IMG/VR virus record: IMGVR_UViG_3300034279_000062
Location: 1 to 35,532 of that record
Direction: 5' to 3' (one strand)
DNA: 35,532 nt
From: a virus
The position numbers and the translations under genes are program-made. The notes under the pieces were generated by a model. It was not told the DNA's origin. It worked only from the letters and a program-made list of their open reading frames with translations, and did no database searches. Shown here piece after piece: positions 25,398 through 31,455 of this stretch (its first letter is position 1; the number at the start of each line of letters is the position of its first letter).

Positions 25398-27223
25398 TAA
25401 CAATCTCCGTAACTTTTACCAAAACCGGACTCACAGTTTAGCGGGAGTTCGGGTCCCCATAACGGGCGTATCTTCATGCAAAGCTCAACGTACTCCTGCG
25501 CACGTTCAGCTTCTGCCTCGGGCACGATACAGGCGATCGCGTCATGCACCGTCATGACCACTTTGTATTTCTTGGCAACCATAAGCATTTGCTCGCCGAT
25601 GATGATCCGCGCAAGGGCTTGGCACACGTTCTCCACCACCTTGCCGCCGTAGATGCGGTTGGGGATGATGGCTCGGCCCTTCTTGGTATCGTAGACGTAC
25701 TCGGGCTTGCCGTCTTGCTCGTTGGTGGCCCAGCGCAGGTTGGGATACTTCAGGTACAGACCGTTGGGCAGGCGTACGCCCTTCGTGCCATCTACCTTGA
25801 GCAGACCGCCTCGGCCAAGTTCGGTTAGCTGGTCGCCAATGACTGCACCGAGGATGCCGTTGGCGGCTCTCCACAGCTCCGTGATCTTCGGGTACGTCTG
25901 GCGGTACGTGGCAATGATGCGTTGGGCTTCTTCCAGTTCAACATCCACGCCAAAGTTTTTGAGCTGCGCCTTGAACTTAGCCGCTCCCATGCCGTACCCC
26001 GCCCCAAGGATCGTCGTTTTACCAACGAACCGTTCGTCTTTCGTAATCTGCGATACATCCTTGCCGTAGATAGCAGATGCCATGATTTTGTAAACGTCCT
26101 CGCCACGATCGAATGCCTCCACCAAGTCGTCTTGCCCAGCTAGCCATGCCAGCGTACGCGCTTCAATCTGCGAAGAGTCCGAGTCGATCATCATGTATCC
26201 GTCTGGGGCAATGATTGCCTTCTTCAGCGGAGAACTCCTCGGCAGGTTTTGCAAGTTGAGTTTGTCGTCCCCGCCCCAACGCCCGGTGTGTGCGGCGTAG
26301 TAGCGCAGTGGTACGGGCAGCTTGCCTCTTGCAGCGATGGAGATGAAGCGGTCGGTGCGGGTCTCCTCCAGTGTGGACTTTGTGCCAAGCCTAGCAGCCA
26401 CAAGCGTTTGAACCGTCACGTCTTCGTGGTCCAGCAGCGCCTTGAACTCCTCGTCGTTCTTGGCAAAGGCGTAGGTCTCTTTGCCGGTTGTCGCACTGAT
26501 CTTCATCGGGGGCACAACGCCATGCGCACGCAGCAGCTCGGCAAACTTCGGGTTGCTCATCAGCTCTTCTTTGCTGTGCACGATGGTGTCCATCAACGCC
26601 TGCTTCTTATCGCGCACGGAGATGATGTGGTCGGCGAGCACTTTGGTGTCCAGCTCCAGCGTGGGCTGTGTGTACATGCGCAGCGTCAGGTCAATCAGGC
26701 GCAGCTCCGTAGCGGGGAAGCCCTGTGCCATGTGCCGGAACAGTTGGTACGTAATGGCAACGTCGTTCTTGCAGTACTCTCCGTACGTGGCTAGGTGCTC
26801 CGGTGTGAAGTCAGCCCGGTGGAACCCTTTGGCATCGTTGACCTCTGTGCCCTTGACGCCCACGTTGTAGTGCTCCGCAAGTACCTTCAAGCTGCCGCCC
26901 ACCTCAGTGCCGTGCAGTGCACGCCCCATGCTCAGTGTGTCGAGCAGTCCCTTGGGGTGTATGTCGAACAGCCAGCCCATGATGGCCCCGTCGAATGCCG
27001 TGTTGTGCGCCAGCATCAACGAGTTCTCCCAGTCGTACTGCTTGAGGAACTTCTCGGTCTGCAACATGGAGCCGCTGAACCAAACTGGCTCGCCGTCATC
27101 CTCCTGCACTGATACACCGACCACTTCAAACTCGGAGCCGCGCACGTACTCCTCGGTGGTCATGCGGCTCAGGCTGTACTCGGTGGAGTAGAAGGTCTCG
27201 AAATCGAGTGTGATGATTTTCAC
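25397..27223 (-). CDS. DNA polymerase, family A with 3'-5' exonuclease
   Basis: The GTG start at 27223, overlapping the VRR-NUC stop as GTGA, gives 608 residues; a frame open further upstream runs antiparallel to real coding and reads as nonsense. Exonuclease motifs: D7-F-E9, N-T-A-F-D78, Y150-C-K-N-D154. Polymerase motifs: A, I-D-S-D349-S-S-Q-I-E354; B, R398...K402...Y410-G; C, V-H560-D561-A562. The canonical Glu after the motif C Asp is Ala. Length and layout fit compact phage PolA enzymes. It would be the replicative polymerase, with primase and SNF2 helicase in the same leftward operon. Confidence 0.93.
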   Translation of the reverse strand: MKIITLDFETFYSTEYSLSRMTTEEYVRGSEFEVVGVSVQEDDGEPVWFSGSMLQTEKFLKQYDWENSLMLAHNTAFDGAIMGWLFDIHPKGLLDTLSMGRALHGTEVGGSLKVLAEHYNVGVKGTEVNDAKGFHRADFTPEHLATYGEYCKNDVAITYQLFRHMAQGFPATELRLIDLTLRMYTQPTLELDTKVLADHIISVRDKKQALMDTIVHSKEELMSNPKFAELLRAHGVVPPMKISATTGKETYAFAKNDEEFKALLDHEDVTVQTLVAARLGTKSTLEETRTDRFISIAARGKLPVPLRYYAAHTGRWGGDDKLNLQNLPRSSPLKKAIIAPDGYMMIDSDSSQIEARTLAWLAGQDDLVEAFDRGEDVYKIMASAIYGKDVSQITKDERFVGKTTILGAGYGMGAAKFKAQLKNFGVDVELEEAQRIIATYRQTYPKITELWRAANGILGAVIGDQLTELGRGGLLKVDGTKGVRLPNGLYLKYPNLRWATNEQDGKPEYVYDTKKGRAIIPNRIYGGKVVENVCQALARIIIGEQMLMVAKKYKVVMTVHDAIACIVPEAEAERAQEYVELCMKIRPLWGPELPLNCESGFGKSYGDC

Positions 27224-27516
27224 TGCATGCACTCCGCTATTACGTTTTTGAGGTAGTCGAGGTTGGTCTCGTTGATGATGCAGGTGTAGCCACCTGCCTT
27301 GTTGATCTCGCTGAGGTTCTTGAGTTGCAGGGCTGTTGCTTGCCCCTTGCCTGCCTTGGCTTCGATAGCCACGAACTTGCCGTTCACGCAGCACAGGAAG
27401 TCAGGCACGCCGCTGTTGCCGTAGCCAGTGCCGATGGGCATGGCGTAGTAGACGTTGTGTTCGGTCAGAATCTTTTTGATCTTGGCCTTGACCTTGGCCT
27501 CTGGTGTCGTTGCCAT
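27220..27516 (-). CDS. VRR-NUC domain nuclease
   Basis: A 98-residue stand-alone VRR-NUC protein: G-N-S-G-V-P-D39-F, K-F-V-A-I-E52-A-K54-A-G-K-G-Q and Q64, the catalytic arrangement of this PD-(D/E)XK branch. Related proteins act on branched DNA or are Holliday-junction-resolvase-like. ATG overlaps the upstream stop (TGATG), and its own stop overlaps the polymerase GTG. It is thus translated in one chain with PolA. Confidence 0.9.
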   Translation of the reverse strand: MATTPEAKVKAKIKKILTEHNVYYAMPIGTGYGNSGVPDFLCCVNGKFVAIEAKAGKGQATALQLKNLSEINKAGGYTCIINETNLDYLKNVIAECMQ

Positions 27517-27863
27517 CAGTCAACCCATTCCATGAACGTGTTGCCCTTGTGCTGGAAGATAGCCAGCCGGAACGTCTTGTCAGGTGTTGAATTCTCTTGG
27601 GCGCTGTAGCTGCACTGCTCGCAAGTAAACTCGATCAGCATGCCCTGTCGGGCCGGGCTCGGGTTGCAGGTGTCTTGTGAGGGGAACTCGGTTGCTTGTA
27701 CACTGCGTCCGTCTTGCGCTATCACCGTGGTGGTGTGTGCGCTTTCGCCGCACACAAATATCGTGACGTTCTCTTGGTGGATATTGCCGCCTTGTCCGCA
27801 CGGGCAAATCAACTCGCCGTAGTTCTCGCTGTCCACCACAGCGGGGTTTAAACCGAATGCCAT
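27516..27863 (-). CDS. Hypothetical protein with possible zinc-binding cysteines
   Basis: A 115-residue protein, first gene after the promoter at 27894-27921, with GGAG nine bases from the ATG. Cysteine pairs occur in E-L-I-C-P-C-G and F-T-C-E-Q-C-S-Y, with other Cys between (IFVCGES, DTCNPS), suggesting a zinc ribbon or knuckle. The C-terminal residues F-R-L-A-I-F-Q-H-K-G-N-T are probably a strand pair. Function unknown; the leading position in the replication operon suggests an early role. Confidence 0.65.
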   Translation of the reverse strand: MAFGLNPAVVDSENYGELICPCGQGGNIHQENVTIFVCGESAHTTTVIAQDGRSVQATEFPSQDTCNPSPARQGMLIEFTCEQCSYSAQENSTPDKTFRLAIFQHKGNTFMEWVD

Positions 27864-27893
27864 CTAATGCTCCAATTTGTTTAGGGAACGGTC

Positions 27894-27921
27894 ATAATAC
27901 CATCGCTCTTTACTTTGTCAA
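27894..27921 (-). promoter_or_regulatory. Extended -10 sigma70 promoter of the replication operon
   Basis: On the - strand: TTGACA at 27921-27916, a 16-bp spacer ending in TGG, and TATTAT at 27899-27894, giving an extended -10 (TGG-TATTAT). Start of transcription would be near 27887, about 24 bases ahead of the 115-aa gene. Nothing else in this 120-bp gap is coding. Confidence 0.8.
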
Positions 27922-27931
27922 CACCCAGACG

Positions 27932-27956
27932 AAAAAAAGCCCGCACATGGCGGGCT
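27932..27956 (-). terminator. Rho-independent terminator of the upstream early block
   Basis: A 7-bp stem, AGCCCGC with GCGGGCT (27938-27944, 27950-27956), and an ACATG loop. On the - strand it is followed by seven Ts (27938-27932). It ends transcription coming from the DUF3310 gene, just ahead of the next promoter. Confidence 0.8.
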
Positions 27957-27965
27957 AGTGGTTTC

Positions 27966-27980
27966 CCTAACAATGTTAGG
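27966..27980. promoter_or_regulatory. Palindrome CCTAACA-A-TGTTAGG (site 1)
   Basis: A perfect 15-bp inverted repeat lying 3 bases after the DUF3310 stop and before the terminator and promoter. Its 13-bp core recurs six more times upstream. It may be an operator acting on transcripts entering or leaving this junction. Confidence 0.7.
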
Positions 27981-27982
27981 CG

Positions 27983-28450
27983 TTAGATACCGAGTTCGCG
28001 CTTGAGATACCACAGCGCCTTTTCTAGGTCTTGCCTGCGGTTGCCCTTGTGGTCTGAGCGGGTGATGTACTTGACCACGTTGCCGAGGTTGTACCCGAGC
28101 TCTTTGGCTTCAATGAAGTCGATGGTCTCGATACCACCGTACTTGTAGTGTGCAGGGTGGTTCACGGGGTCGTGCTTGGGTTCGATCATTTCAATCTGCG
28201 GGTTCACGATGGGTTTGCTGGACGTTACGACCTGCGTTGCCTCCCACTTCTTCGGCACGGGGCGTGATGTTCTGGGCACCGGCACCGTCTTCTCTCCTGC
28301 TTTTTTCATGCCGTACTTGATTACTGATACGTGCTGCGCGGTGGTGTTGAACATTTCGGCTACCTTCTTAGGCATAGCCGTTGGGTTGGCTCGCAGGTAC
28401 GTGCGGATTTTTGCGGCGGTTGAGTCGCTGTGTTTGATTGCTTTAGGCAT
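27983..28450 (-). CDS. DUF3310 protein with N-terminal HTH-like domain
   Basis: Residues about 95-152 match DUF3310: V-N-H-P-A-H-Y, G-G-I-E-T-I-D-F-I-E-A, L-G-N-V-V-K-Y-I-T-R, D-L-E-K-A-L-W-Y-L. This domain is known in T7 gp1.7, a nucleotide kinase, and in many phages, but is not proof of kinase activity here. The first 50 residues are a helical, HTH-like domain (KKVAEMFNTTAQHVSVIKYG), joined by a Pro/Thr-rich linker. GGAGCAAACA precedes the ATG. It is the last gene before the terminator at 27932-27956. Confidence 0.8.
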   Translation of the reverse strand: MPKAIKHSDSTAAKIRTYLRANPTAMPKKVAEMFNTTAQHVSVIKYGMKKAGEKTVPVPRTSRPVPKKWEATQVVTSSKPIVNPQIEMIEPKHDPVNHPAHYKYGGIETIDFIEAKELGYNLGNVVKYITRSDHKGNRRQDLEKALWYLKRELGI

Positions 28451-28646
28451 TGTTTGCTCCAGTCTGTTGGTTAACGTAGTTCACTAAAATCTCCCTGATC
28501 TTGGCTTGTTTTGAGTATTCGTGGTGCTTGTCAAAGTAGTCCAGCACATGCACAGGTAGCCGTAGGCTTGTGCACAGCAGGCGTGGTTTCTTGCCGGGGC
28601 CTCGCCCCTTGCGTTCTTTGGTAGGTTCAAGTGCTTCTTTGTTCAT
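28443..28646 (-). CDS. Ribbon-helix-helix-like DNA-binding protein
   Basis: A 67-residue basic protein. After a Lys/Arg/Gly-rich leader (KERKGRGPGKKPR) comes L-C-T-S-L-R-L-P-V-H-V-L-D-Y-F and Q-A-K-I-R-E-I-L-V-N-Y-V, a strand followed by two helices as in Arc/MetJ-type ribbon-helix-helix proteins. Those dimers bind short palindromic operators, so it is a natural candidate to read the CTAACAWTGTTAG sites; that link is speculation. ATG overlaps the preceding frame's stop (ATGA), and its end overlaps the DUF3310 start by eight bases. Confidence 0.6.
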   Translation of the reverse strand: MNKEALEPTKERKGRGPGKKPRLLCTSLRLPVHVLDYFDKHHEYSKQAKIREILVNYVNQQTGANNA

Positions 28647-28858
28647 AGCAGTGCTTCGAGTTGGTTAGTCGTTGGCTTCTTTCTTTCGACGGTAGACAGG
28701 TGCATCAAGTTCAACACCTTCGGGTCGGCCCGATCGAACGGCCACCATGCGTTTGTCACGAGGGCGTGGAGTTGTTCCCGCTGTGACTTGTTCAAGCGTG
28801 ATGAATGTGTGGGTGTTGCCGCATTCTTTTCTGCGCCAGATTTCATTGGTGTCTTCAT
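28643..28858 (-). CDS. Overlapping frame with gene-like C-terminus (71 aa)
   Basis: This frame overlaps most of the zinc-ribbon gene in another frame. Its last 45 residues look like a folded protein (SQREQLHALVTNAWWPFDRA, then VLNLMHLSTVERKK, LEALL) and most of its codons there end in G or C. Its TGA overlaps the ATG of the RHH gene, as is usual in this operon. The first 20 residues are less convincing. Either both frames are used or this one begins later; I cannot decide. Confidence 0.4.
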   Translation of the reverse strand: MKTPMKSGAEKNAATPTHSSRLNKSQREQLHALVTNAWWPFDRADPKVLNLMHLSTVERKKPTTNQLEALL

Positions 28859-28910
28859 TGGTTCTTGTCTCCAGTGTGCGTGTCCATACGCCGCAAATGG
28901 GGCATTTCAT
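28665..28910 (-). CDS. NrdR-like zinc-ribbon small protein
   Basis: An 81-residue protein starting M-K-C-P-I-C-G, with R-R-K-E-C-G-N-T-H-T-F-I-T-L-E, a half-ribbon that resembles the N-terminal zinc ribbon of NrdR and similar small phage proteins. One of the four usual metal cysteines is missing (C-G-N-T instead of C-x-x-C), so metal binding may use His or be lost. The tail after residue 45 is basic. ATGA overlap with the 86-aa gene upstream supports the start. Confidence 0.55.
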   Translation of the reverse strand: MKCPICGVWTRTLETRTNEDTNEIWRRKECGNTHTFITLEQVTAGTTPRPRDKRMVAVRSGRPEGVELDAPVYRRKKEAND

Positions 28911-29167
28911 ATTTCATGTTTGTTGAGTTGTGGTTTGATGTGCGGCGTGGCTCGGCTGTAGATACCGAACGCCTTGTAATCTGTGCTTGCCGCAGTACCC
29001 TTAGCTCTGAACGCGGCGTCTTGCATGAAGATGCTCGGTTGCTTGTTGTGCGCCCAGTGGAAGGGGGAGTTGGGGTGGCAGTTGCAGGTTTGTTTTTTCA
29101 TGGTGCCTTTCAAAACGAAACAGTTTAGTGCGGGGTCGTATCGCGTGATTGCAATGGTGTCGATCAT
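28907..29167 (-). CDS. Hypothetical protein (86 aa)
   Basis: This gene is set by 4-nt overlaps at both ends. The sequence has a beta-like start (DTIAITRYDPALNCFVLKG), a Cys/His-containing segment (TCNCHPNSPFHWAH) that could bind metal, and a mostly polar C-terminus. I do not recognise the family. It lies in the early chain of small genes, upstream of the zinc-ribbon gene. Confidence 0.55.
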   Translation of the reverse strand: MIDTIAITRYDPALNCFVLKGTMKKQTCNCHPNSPFHWAHNKQPSIFMQDAAFRAKGTAASTDYKAFGIYSRATPHIKPQLNKHEI

Positions 29168-29568
29168 GTCTGACCTTGGTTGAGGTTCTTGCGTACCTGC
29201 CGAACAGCGTCACGGTTTAAGCCCATGTTGAACACGCTGTTCATACGGAATGTTTTGTTGCGCTTGTGTTCACTGCGCTTGCGGTTCTCCCGGATATCGG
29301 GCTTGGGCTTCTTCTTATCTTCCTTGTCTCCAAGCATGAACACCGCCCGTGGGTAGCGCCGCGCATCATCGTGCTCGTAGGTCCAGTCGGCAACGTGGAT
29401 GCGCTTCTCGCCAGCCTTGGTGCGCTTGTTCATGCGGTTGAGCACAGCATGTGCATCGTAGCGTCCGATGTCGGCGTAGTCGGCAAACTCCTGCGCAGTT
29501 ATGCGCTTGAACTCCGCGAACGCTTCCAGCGCCTTGATGACATGCATGCCTGTGTTGGTTGTTCCCAT
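29164..29568 (-). CDS. Winged-helix-like phage protein (134 aa)
   Basis: Residues about 8-60 suggest a winged helix: V-I-K-A-L-E-A-F-A-E-F-K-R-I-T-A-Q-E-F-A-D-Y-A-D-I, then a recognition-like helix (RYDAHAVLNRMNKR) and a strand pair around H-V-A-D-W-T-Y. The second half is strongly basic (KKKPKPDIRENRKRSEHKRN), fitting nucleic-acid binding. It may be a regulator or host-takeover factor. Its TAATG start overlaps the upstream stop. Confidence 0.6.
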   Translation of the reverse strand: MGTTNTGMHVIKALEAFAEFKRITAQEFADYADIGRYDAHAVLNRMNKRTKAGEKRIHVADWTYEHDDARRYPRAVFMLGDKEDKKKPKPDIRENRKRSEHKRNKTFRMNSVFNMGLNRDAVRQVRKNLNQGQT

Positions 29569-29747
29569 TACGCGCTTTTGCTCCTTGCCATATCAATCAA
29601 TCGGCTCATTTGGTCTGCCCTGAGTGTCACCACCCAAGGGGCCGGGTCAAATACTTTACGCCCGAGGTGGTCGTCCATCGCGCACCCCTGCAGCATTGCC
29701 AACAGTACCTTTGCCTCAACGGCGTCCAGAAATTCTTCGTCAGTCAT
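29568..29747 (-). CDS. Hypothetical small protein (59 aa)
   Basis: The start at ATG 29747 overlaps the upstream stop (ATGA), with AGGGG seven bases before it; a longer reading from 29801 would run into the neighbour and is less likely. The product is helical and acidic first (MTDEEFLDAVEAKVLLAML), then has a short D-P-A-P-W-V-V-T-L segment and a basic end. No family is recognised. Confidence 0.6.
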   Translation of the reverse strand: MTDEEFLDAVEAKVLLAMLQGCAMDDHLGRKVFDPAPWVVTLRADQMSRLIDMARSKSA

Positions 29748-29992
29748 GTGTTTCCCCTGTTTCGGATGGCTTCGGCGCAGTCCAAAGTAGCTGCCTCCCA
29801 CAAAGATTCGTTATCTAGTGACATGCGCTCAGGAGTGGGTAAGCCATCACACACCTTTGCACACGCCTCACGCTCATCAGCACGGACAAGGGCGACAAAG
29901 GCTTTGAGTTCTTGTGGGGTTGAACCTGTCTCGTCGTAGTGGCCGCGAATTGAAACGCCAGCCTCACGGGCCAGTTCAGTCATTGTTCTCAT
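29744..29992 (-). CDS. Conserved phage protein with ADEREACAKVC motif (82 aa)
   Basis: The run A-L-V-R-A-D-E-R-E-A-C-A-K-V-C-D, followed later by C-A-E-A-I-R-N-R-G, is common in small uncharacterised phage proteins and probably forms two helices. An N-terminal HTH-like piece (ELAREAGVSIRG) could bind DNA. AAGGAGAACAC precedes the ATG. Function unknown; it is part of the early small-gene chain. Confidence 0.65.
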   Translation of the reverse strand: MRTMTELAREAGVSIRGHYDETGSTPQELKAFVALVRADEREACAKVCDGLPTPERMSLDNESLWEAATLDCAEAIRNRGNT

Positions 29993-30001
29993 GTGTTCTC
30001 C

Positions 30002-30310
30002 TTAATTTTGGTTGTAAAAGTGCTCTGCCAGTTCACGGGCCTTGTGCTTGTTGACGCCTTCACGGACAAGATTTGCCGTGACCATTTCCATCCATGATGC
30101 GGGTGGGGTGGTTGTGACTTTCGGTGTAGCCATCAGCTTGTTGCCGACCCATTCGACAAGGCCAACTTCAAACGCCACAGGCTCTTGCACAGGTGCTGCA
30201 AGGGCTTGCTTGAATATCTCATCCACCCGCTTTGCAAACGATGATGTCTCCATGTGGTATTCCGCAATCAGATCATCCAGCGCCAGCTTCAGTGCTTCGT
30301 CTTTGGTCAT
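30002..30310 (-). CDS. Hypothetical phage protein (102 aa)
   Basis: It begins M-T-K-D-E-A-L-K-L-A-L-D-D-L, an opening common in small proteins of phages of Burkholderiales and related hosts. A helix with F-K-Q-A-L-A-A-P-V-Q-E-P-V-A follows, then a beta/Trp-containing segment and a C-terminal helix. No catalytic motif is visible. GGAGAACAC stands before the ATG, and the start overlaps the 61-aa gene's stop. Confidence 0.6.
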   Translation of the reverse strand: MTKDEALKLALDDLIAEYHMETSSFAKRVDEIFKQALAAPVQEPVAFEVGLVEWVGNKLMATPKVTTTPPASWMEMVTANLVREGVNKHKARELAEHFYNQN

Positions 30311-30492
30311 GTGTTCTCCTCACCCATCGGCCACAGGTAGTTGGCATTACGCAAAATGTCATCAGCCAACTTGCGTGCCGCGTCCTCCGGCAGTTGGATA
30401 AAAACGCCGCTACTCGTCGTCACGACTACGCAAGGCACGCAGTCTTTCTCATGTGATGCGCCCACGGCGACGTAGTTATTTGCAAGGTTCAT
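30307..30492 (-). CDS. Hypothetical small protein (61 aa)
   Basis: The start at ATG 30492, with AGGAG nine bases upstream and a 4-nt overlap to the tiny membrane gene, is favoured over a longer reading from 30543. The peptide has a beta-rich front (NYVAVGA, CVPCVVVTTSSGVFIQL) and a helix (EDAARKLADDILRNANYL). No function is assigned. Confidence 0.55.
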   Translation of the reverse strand: MNLANNYVAVGASHEKDCVPCVVVTTSSGVFIQLPEDAARKLADDILRNANYLWPMGEENT

Positions 30493-30599
30493 AAACAGCT
30501 CCTCAATGTCAACAGGCCCAGCATCAACACGATGAAGGCCCACAGTATCCAGATCAACTGCCCGTCAGCCGGGGTTGGTTTGTCTTCGTCTTCGTTCAT
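30489..30599 (-). CDS. Small membrane protein (36 aa)
   Basis: An acidic N-terminus (MNEDEDKPTPADGQ) is followed by one hydrophobic span (LIWILWAFIVLMLGLLTL) and R-S-C-L at the end. Both ends overlap neighbours by 4 nt (ATGA at each junction), and GGGAGG lies just before the ATG, which argues that this is a real gene although it is very short. It may insert in the host inner membrane early in infection; its function is unknown. Confidence 0.6.
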   Translation of the reverse strand: MNEDEDKPTPADGQLIWILWAFIVLMLGLLTLRSCL

Positions 30600-30829
30600 G
30601 CCTCCCTCGCTTTCAGCATGGCATCAGCGAGTGCATAGCAGTGCTTTGCAGTCCGAGAATAGAAGTCGTCTGTTACTCCGATGCCCAAGTTAACAGAAGC
30701 AAGGGCTTGACCTGCAAAGTAGTCGCGCAGGGTCATGCCGTTGTGTAACGACTGCACTGCATCTTCTGGGGTTAACGGGTCAATCAGACCTGACGGAAAC
30801 GCTGGCCCACCTGTGTTTGTATTGCTCAT
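30596..30829 (-). CDS. Conserved phage protein, GMTLRDYFAGQAL motif (77 aa)
   Basis: ATG 30829 follows GAGGATCATCA. The product has N-T-G-G-P-A-F-P near the start and G-M-T-L-R-D-Y-F-A-G-Q-A-L in the middle, a motif that is frequent in uncharacterised small proteins of many phages, then a helical end (CYALADAMLKAREA). A longer frame from 30898 would overlap the zinc-finger gene and is rejected. Function is unknown. Confidence 0.7.
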   Translation of the reverse strand: MSNTNTGGPAFPSGLIDPLTPEDAVQSLHNGMTLRDYFAGQALASVNLGIGVTDDFYSRTAKHCYALADAMLKAREA

Positions 30830-30918
30830 TTGATGATCCTCATAAAAGCGCCGCATCGGGCGCACTTGTACATACCCGACCCAGTGATGGGCTCCCAACG
30901 GTGTTTGCAGTCGGTCAT
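30826..30918 (-). CDS. Mini zinc-finger protein (30 aa)
   Basis: A very small gene with ATGA overlaps on both sides and GGAGGGGCG before the ATG. The peptide has one Cys and one His near the start (T-D-C-K-H-R-W) and C-A-R-C-G in the second half, a compact C-x-x-C zinc ribbon, with M-Y-K between. It may bind nucleic acid or protein. Confidence 0.55.
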   Translation of the reverse strand: MTDCKHRWEPITGSGMYKCARCGAFMRIIK

Positions 30919-31079
30919 TCGCCCCTCCATGAACTCGCCAAGCGTTCTTTCAACAACCCGATGACGGGCAGTGCAATCTCGTCATACACGCCGGGGTCGG
31001 TCTTCATGATGACCTCGATCAGGTTGAGGGCAGCTTCCAAGGCTTTGCCGTCTGCATCAAAAATATCTTCGTTGTTCAT
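30915..31079 (-). CDS. Hypothetical small protein (54 aa)
   Basis: Its ends overlap neighbours by 4 nt each. AGGAG stands six bases before the ATG (30 bases of the 67-aa gene's end lie upstream). It is acidic in the first half (MNNEDIFDADGKALEAALNL) and mostly helical, ending W-R-G-E. No family is recognised. Confidence 0.55.
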   Translation of the reverse strand: MNNEDIFDADGKALEAALNLIEVIMKTDPGVYDEIALPVIGLLKERLASSWRGE

Positions 31080-31279
31080 ATTTCTCCTGTTGTTTCTAGT
31101 GCATACACAACGCGATCGTGGATGTCCCGCAGAACTCTCTCCATGTCGGCCTTGTTCTGGTAGCGCACCTCGGCAAACTGCCTGACCGTCAGCAGCATGT
31201 CAAACGCCTCGTCTGCGTGGATCGCTCGTCGGCATTTGTCAGTGTCTTCGGGGTAGTTGAACTCTAAGATGGCTTTCAT
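31076..31279 (-). CDS. Conserved small phage protein (67 aa)
   Basis: The protein opens M-K-A-I-L-E-F-N-Y-P-E-D-T-D-K-C, followed by two helices (AFDMLLTVRQFAEVRY, VLRDIHDRVVYALE). This start is common in small uncharacterised phage proteins of the kind found in dense early operons. Function unknown. Overlaps neighbours by 4 nt at both ends. Confidence 0.65.
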   Translation of the reverse strand: MKAILEFNYPEDTDKCRRAIHADEAFDMLLTVRQFAEVRYQNKADMERVLRDIHDRVVYALETTGEI

Positions 31280-31455
31280 TTAAGCCGCCGCAGTGGGTTG
31301 ATCCATGCGGGTTCTTTGTTCACCACAGGTGGGGGTGTGATCTTCTCGCTGGGTGGACTCCACCCATACTTGCGCCACAGTGCTTGCACGTCCGACCCGC
31401 TACTCCATTTGAAGTCGGGGTGGGTCACGGGTATCCACGGGATAGTCGTCTTCAT
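31276..31455 (-). CDS. Small Trp/Pro-rich phage protein (59 aa)
   Basis: The peptide has several Trp and Pro (TIPWIPV, SDVQALWRKYGWSPPSEK, W-I-N-P at the end). The piece D-V-Q-A-L-W-R-K-Y-G-W-x-P-P-S is familiar from small phage proteins, possibly a protein-binding peptide. AGGAG lies ten bases before ATG 31455, inside the end of the 287-aa gene, whose TGA overlaps the start. Function unknown. Confidence 0.6.
   Translation of the reverse strand: MKTTIPWIPVTHPDFKWSSGSDVQALWRKYGWSPPSEKITPPPVVNKEPAWINPLRRLK

Noticed and set aside
27224-27394. A 57-residue N-terminal extension of the DNA polymerase
   Set aside because: This region is the VRR-NUC gene in another frame; the extension reads as Arg/Gln/Ser-rich noise, and GTG 27223 places the exonuclease motif D7-F-E9 at the normal position.
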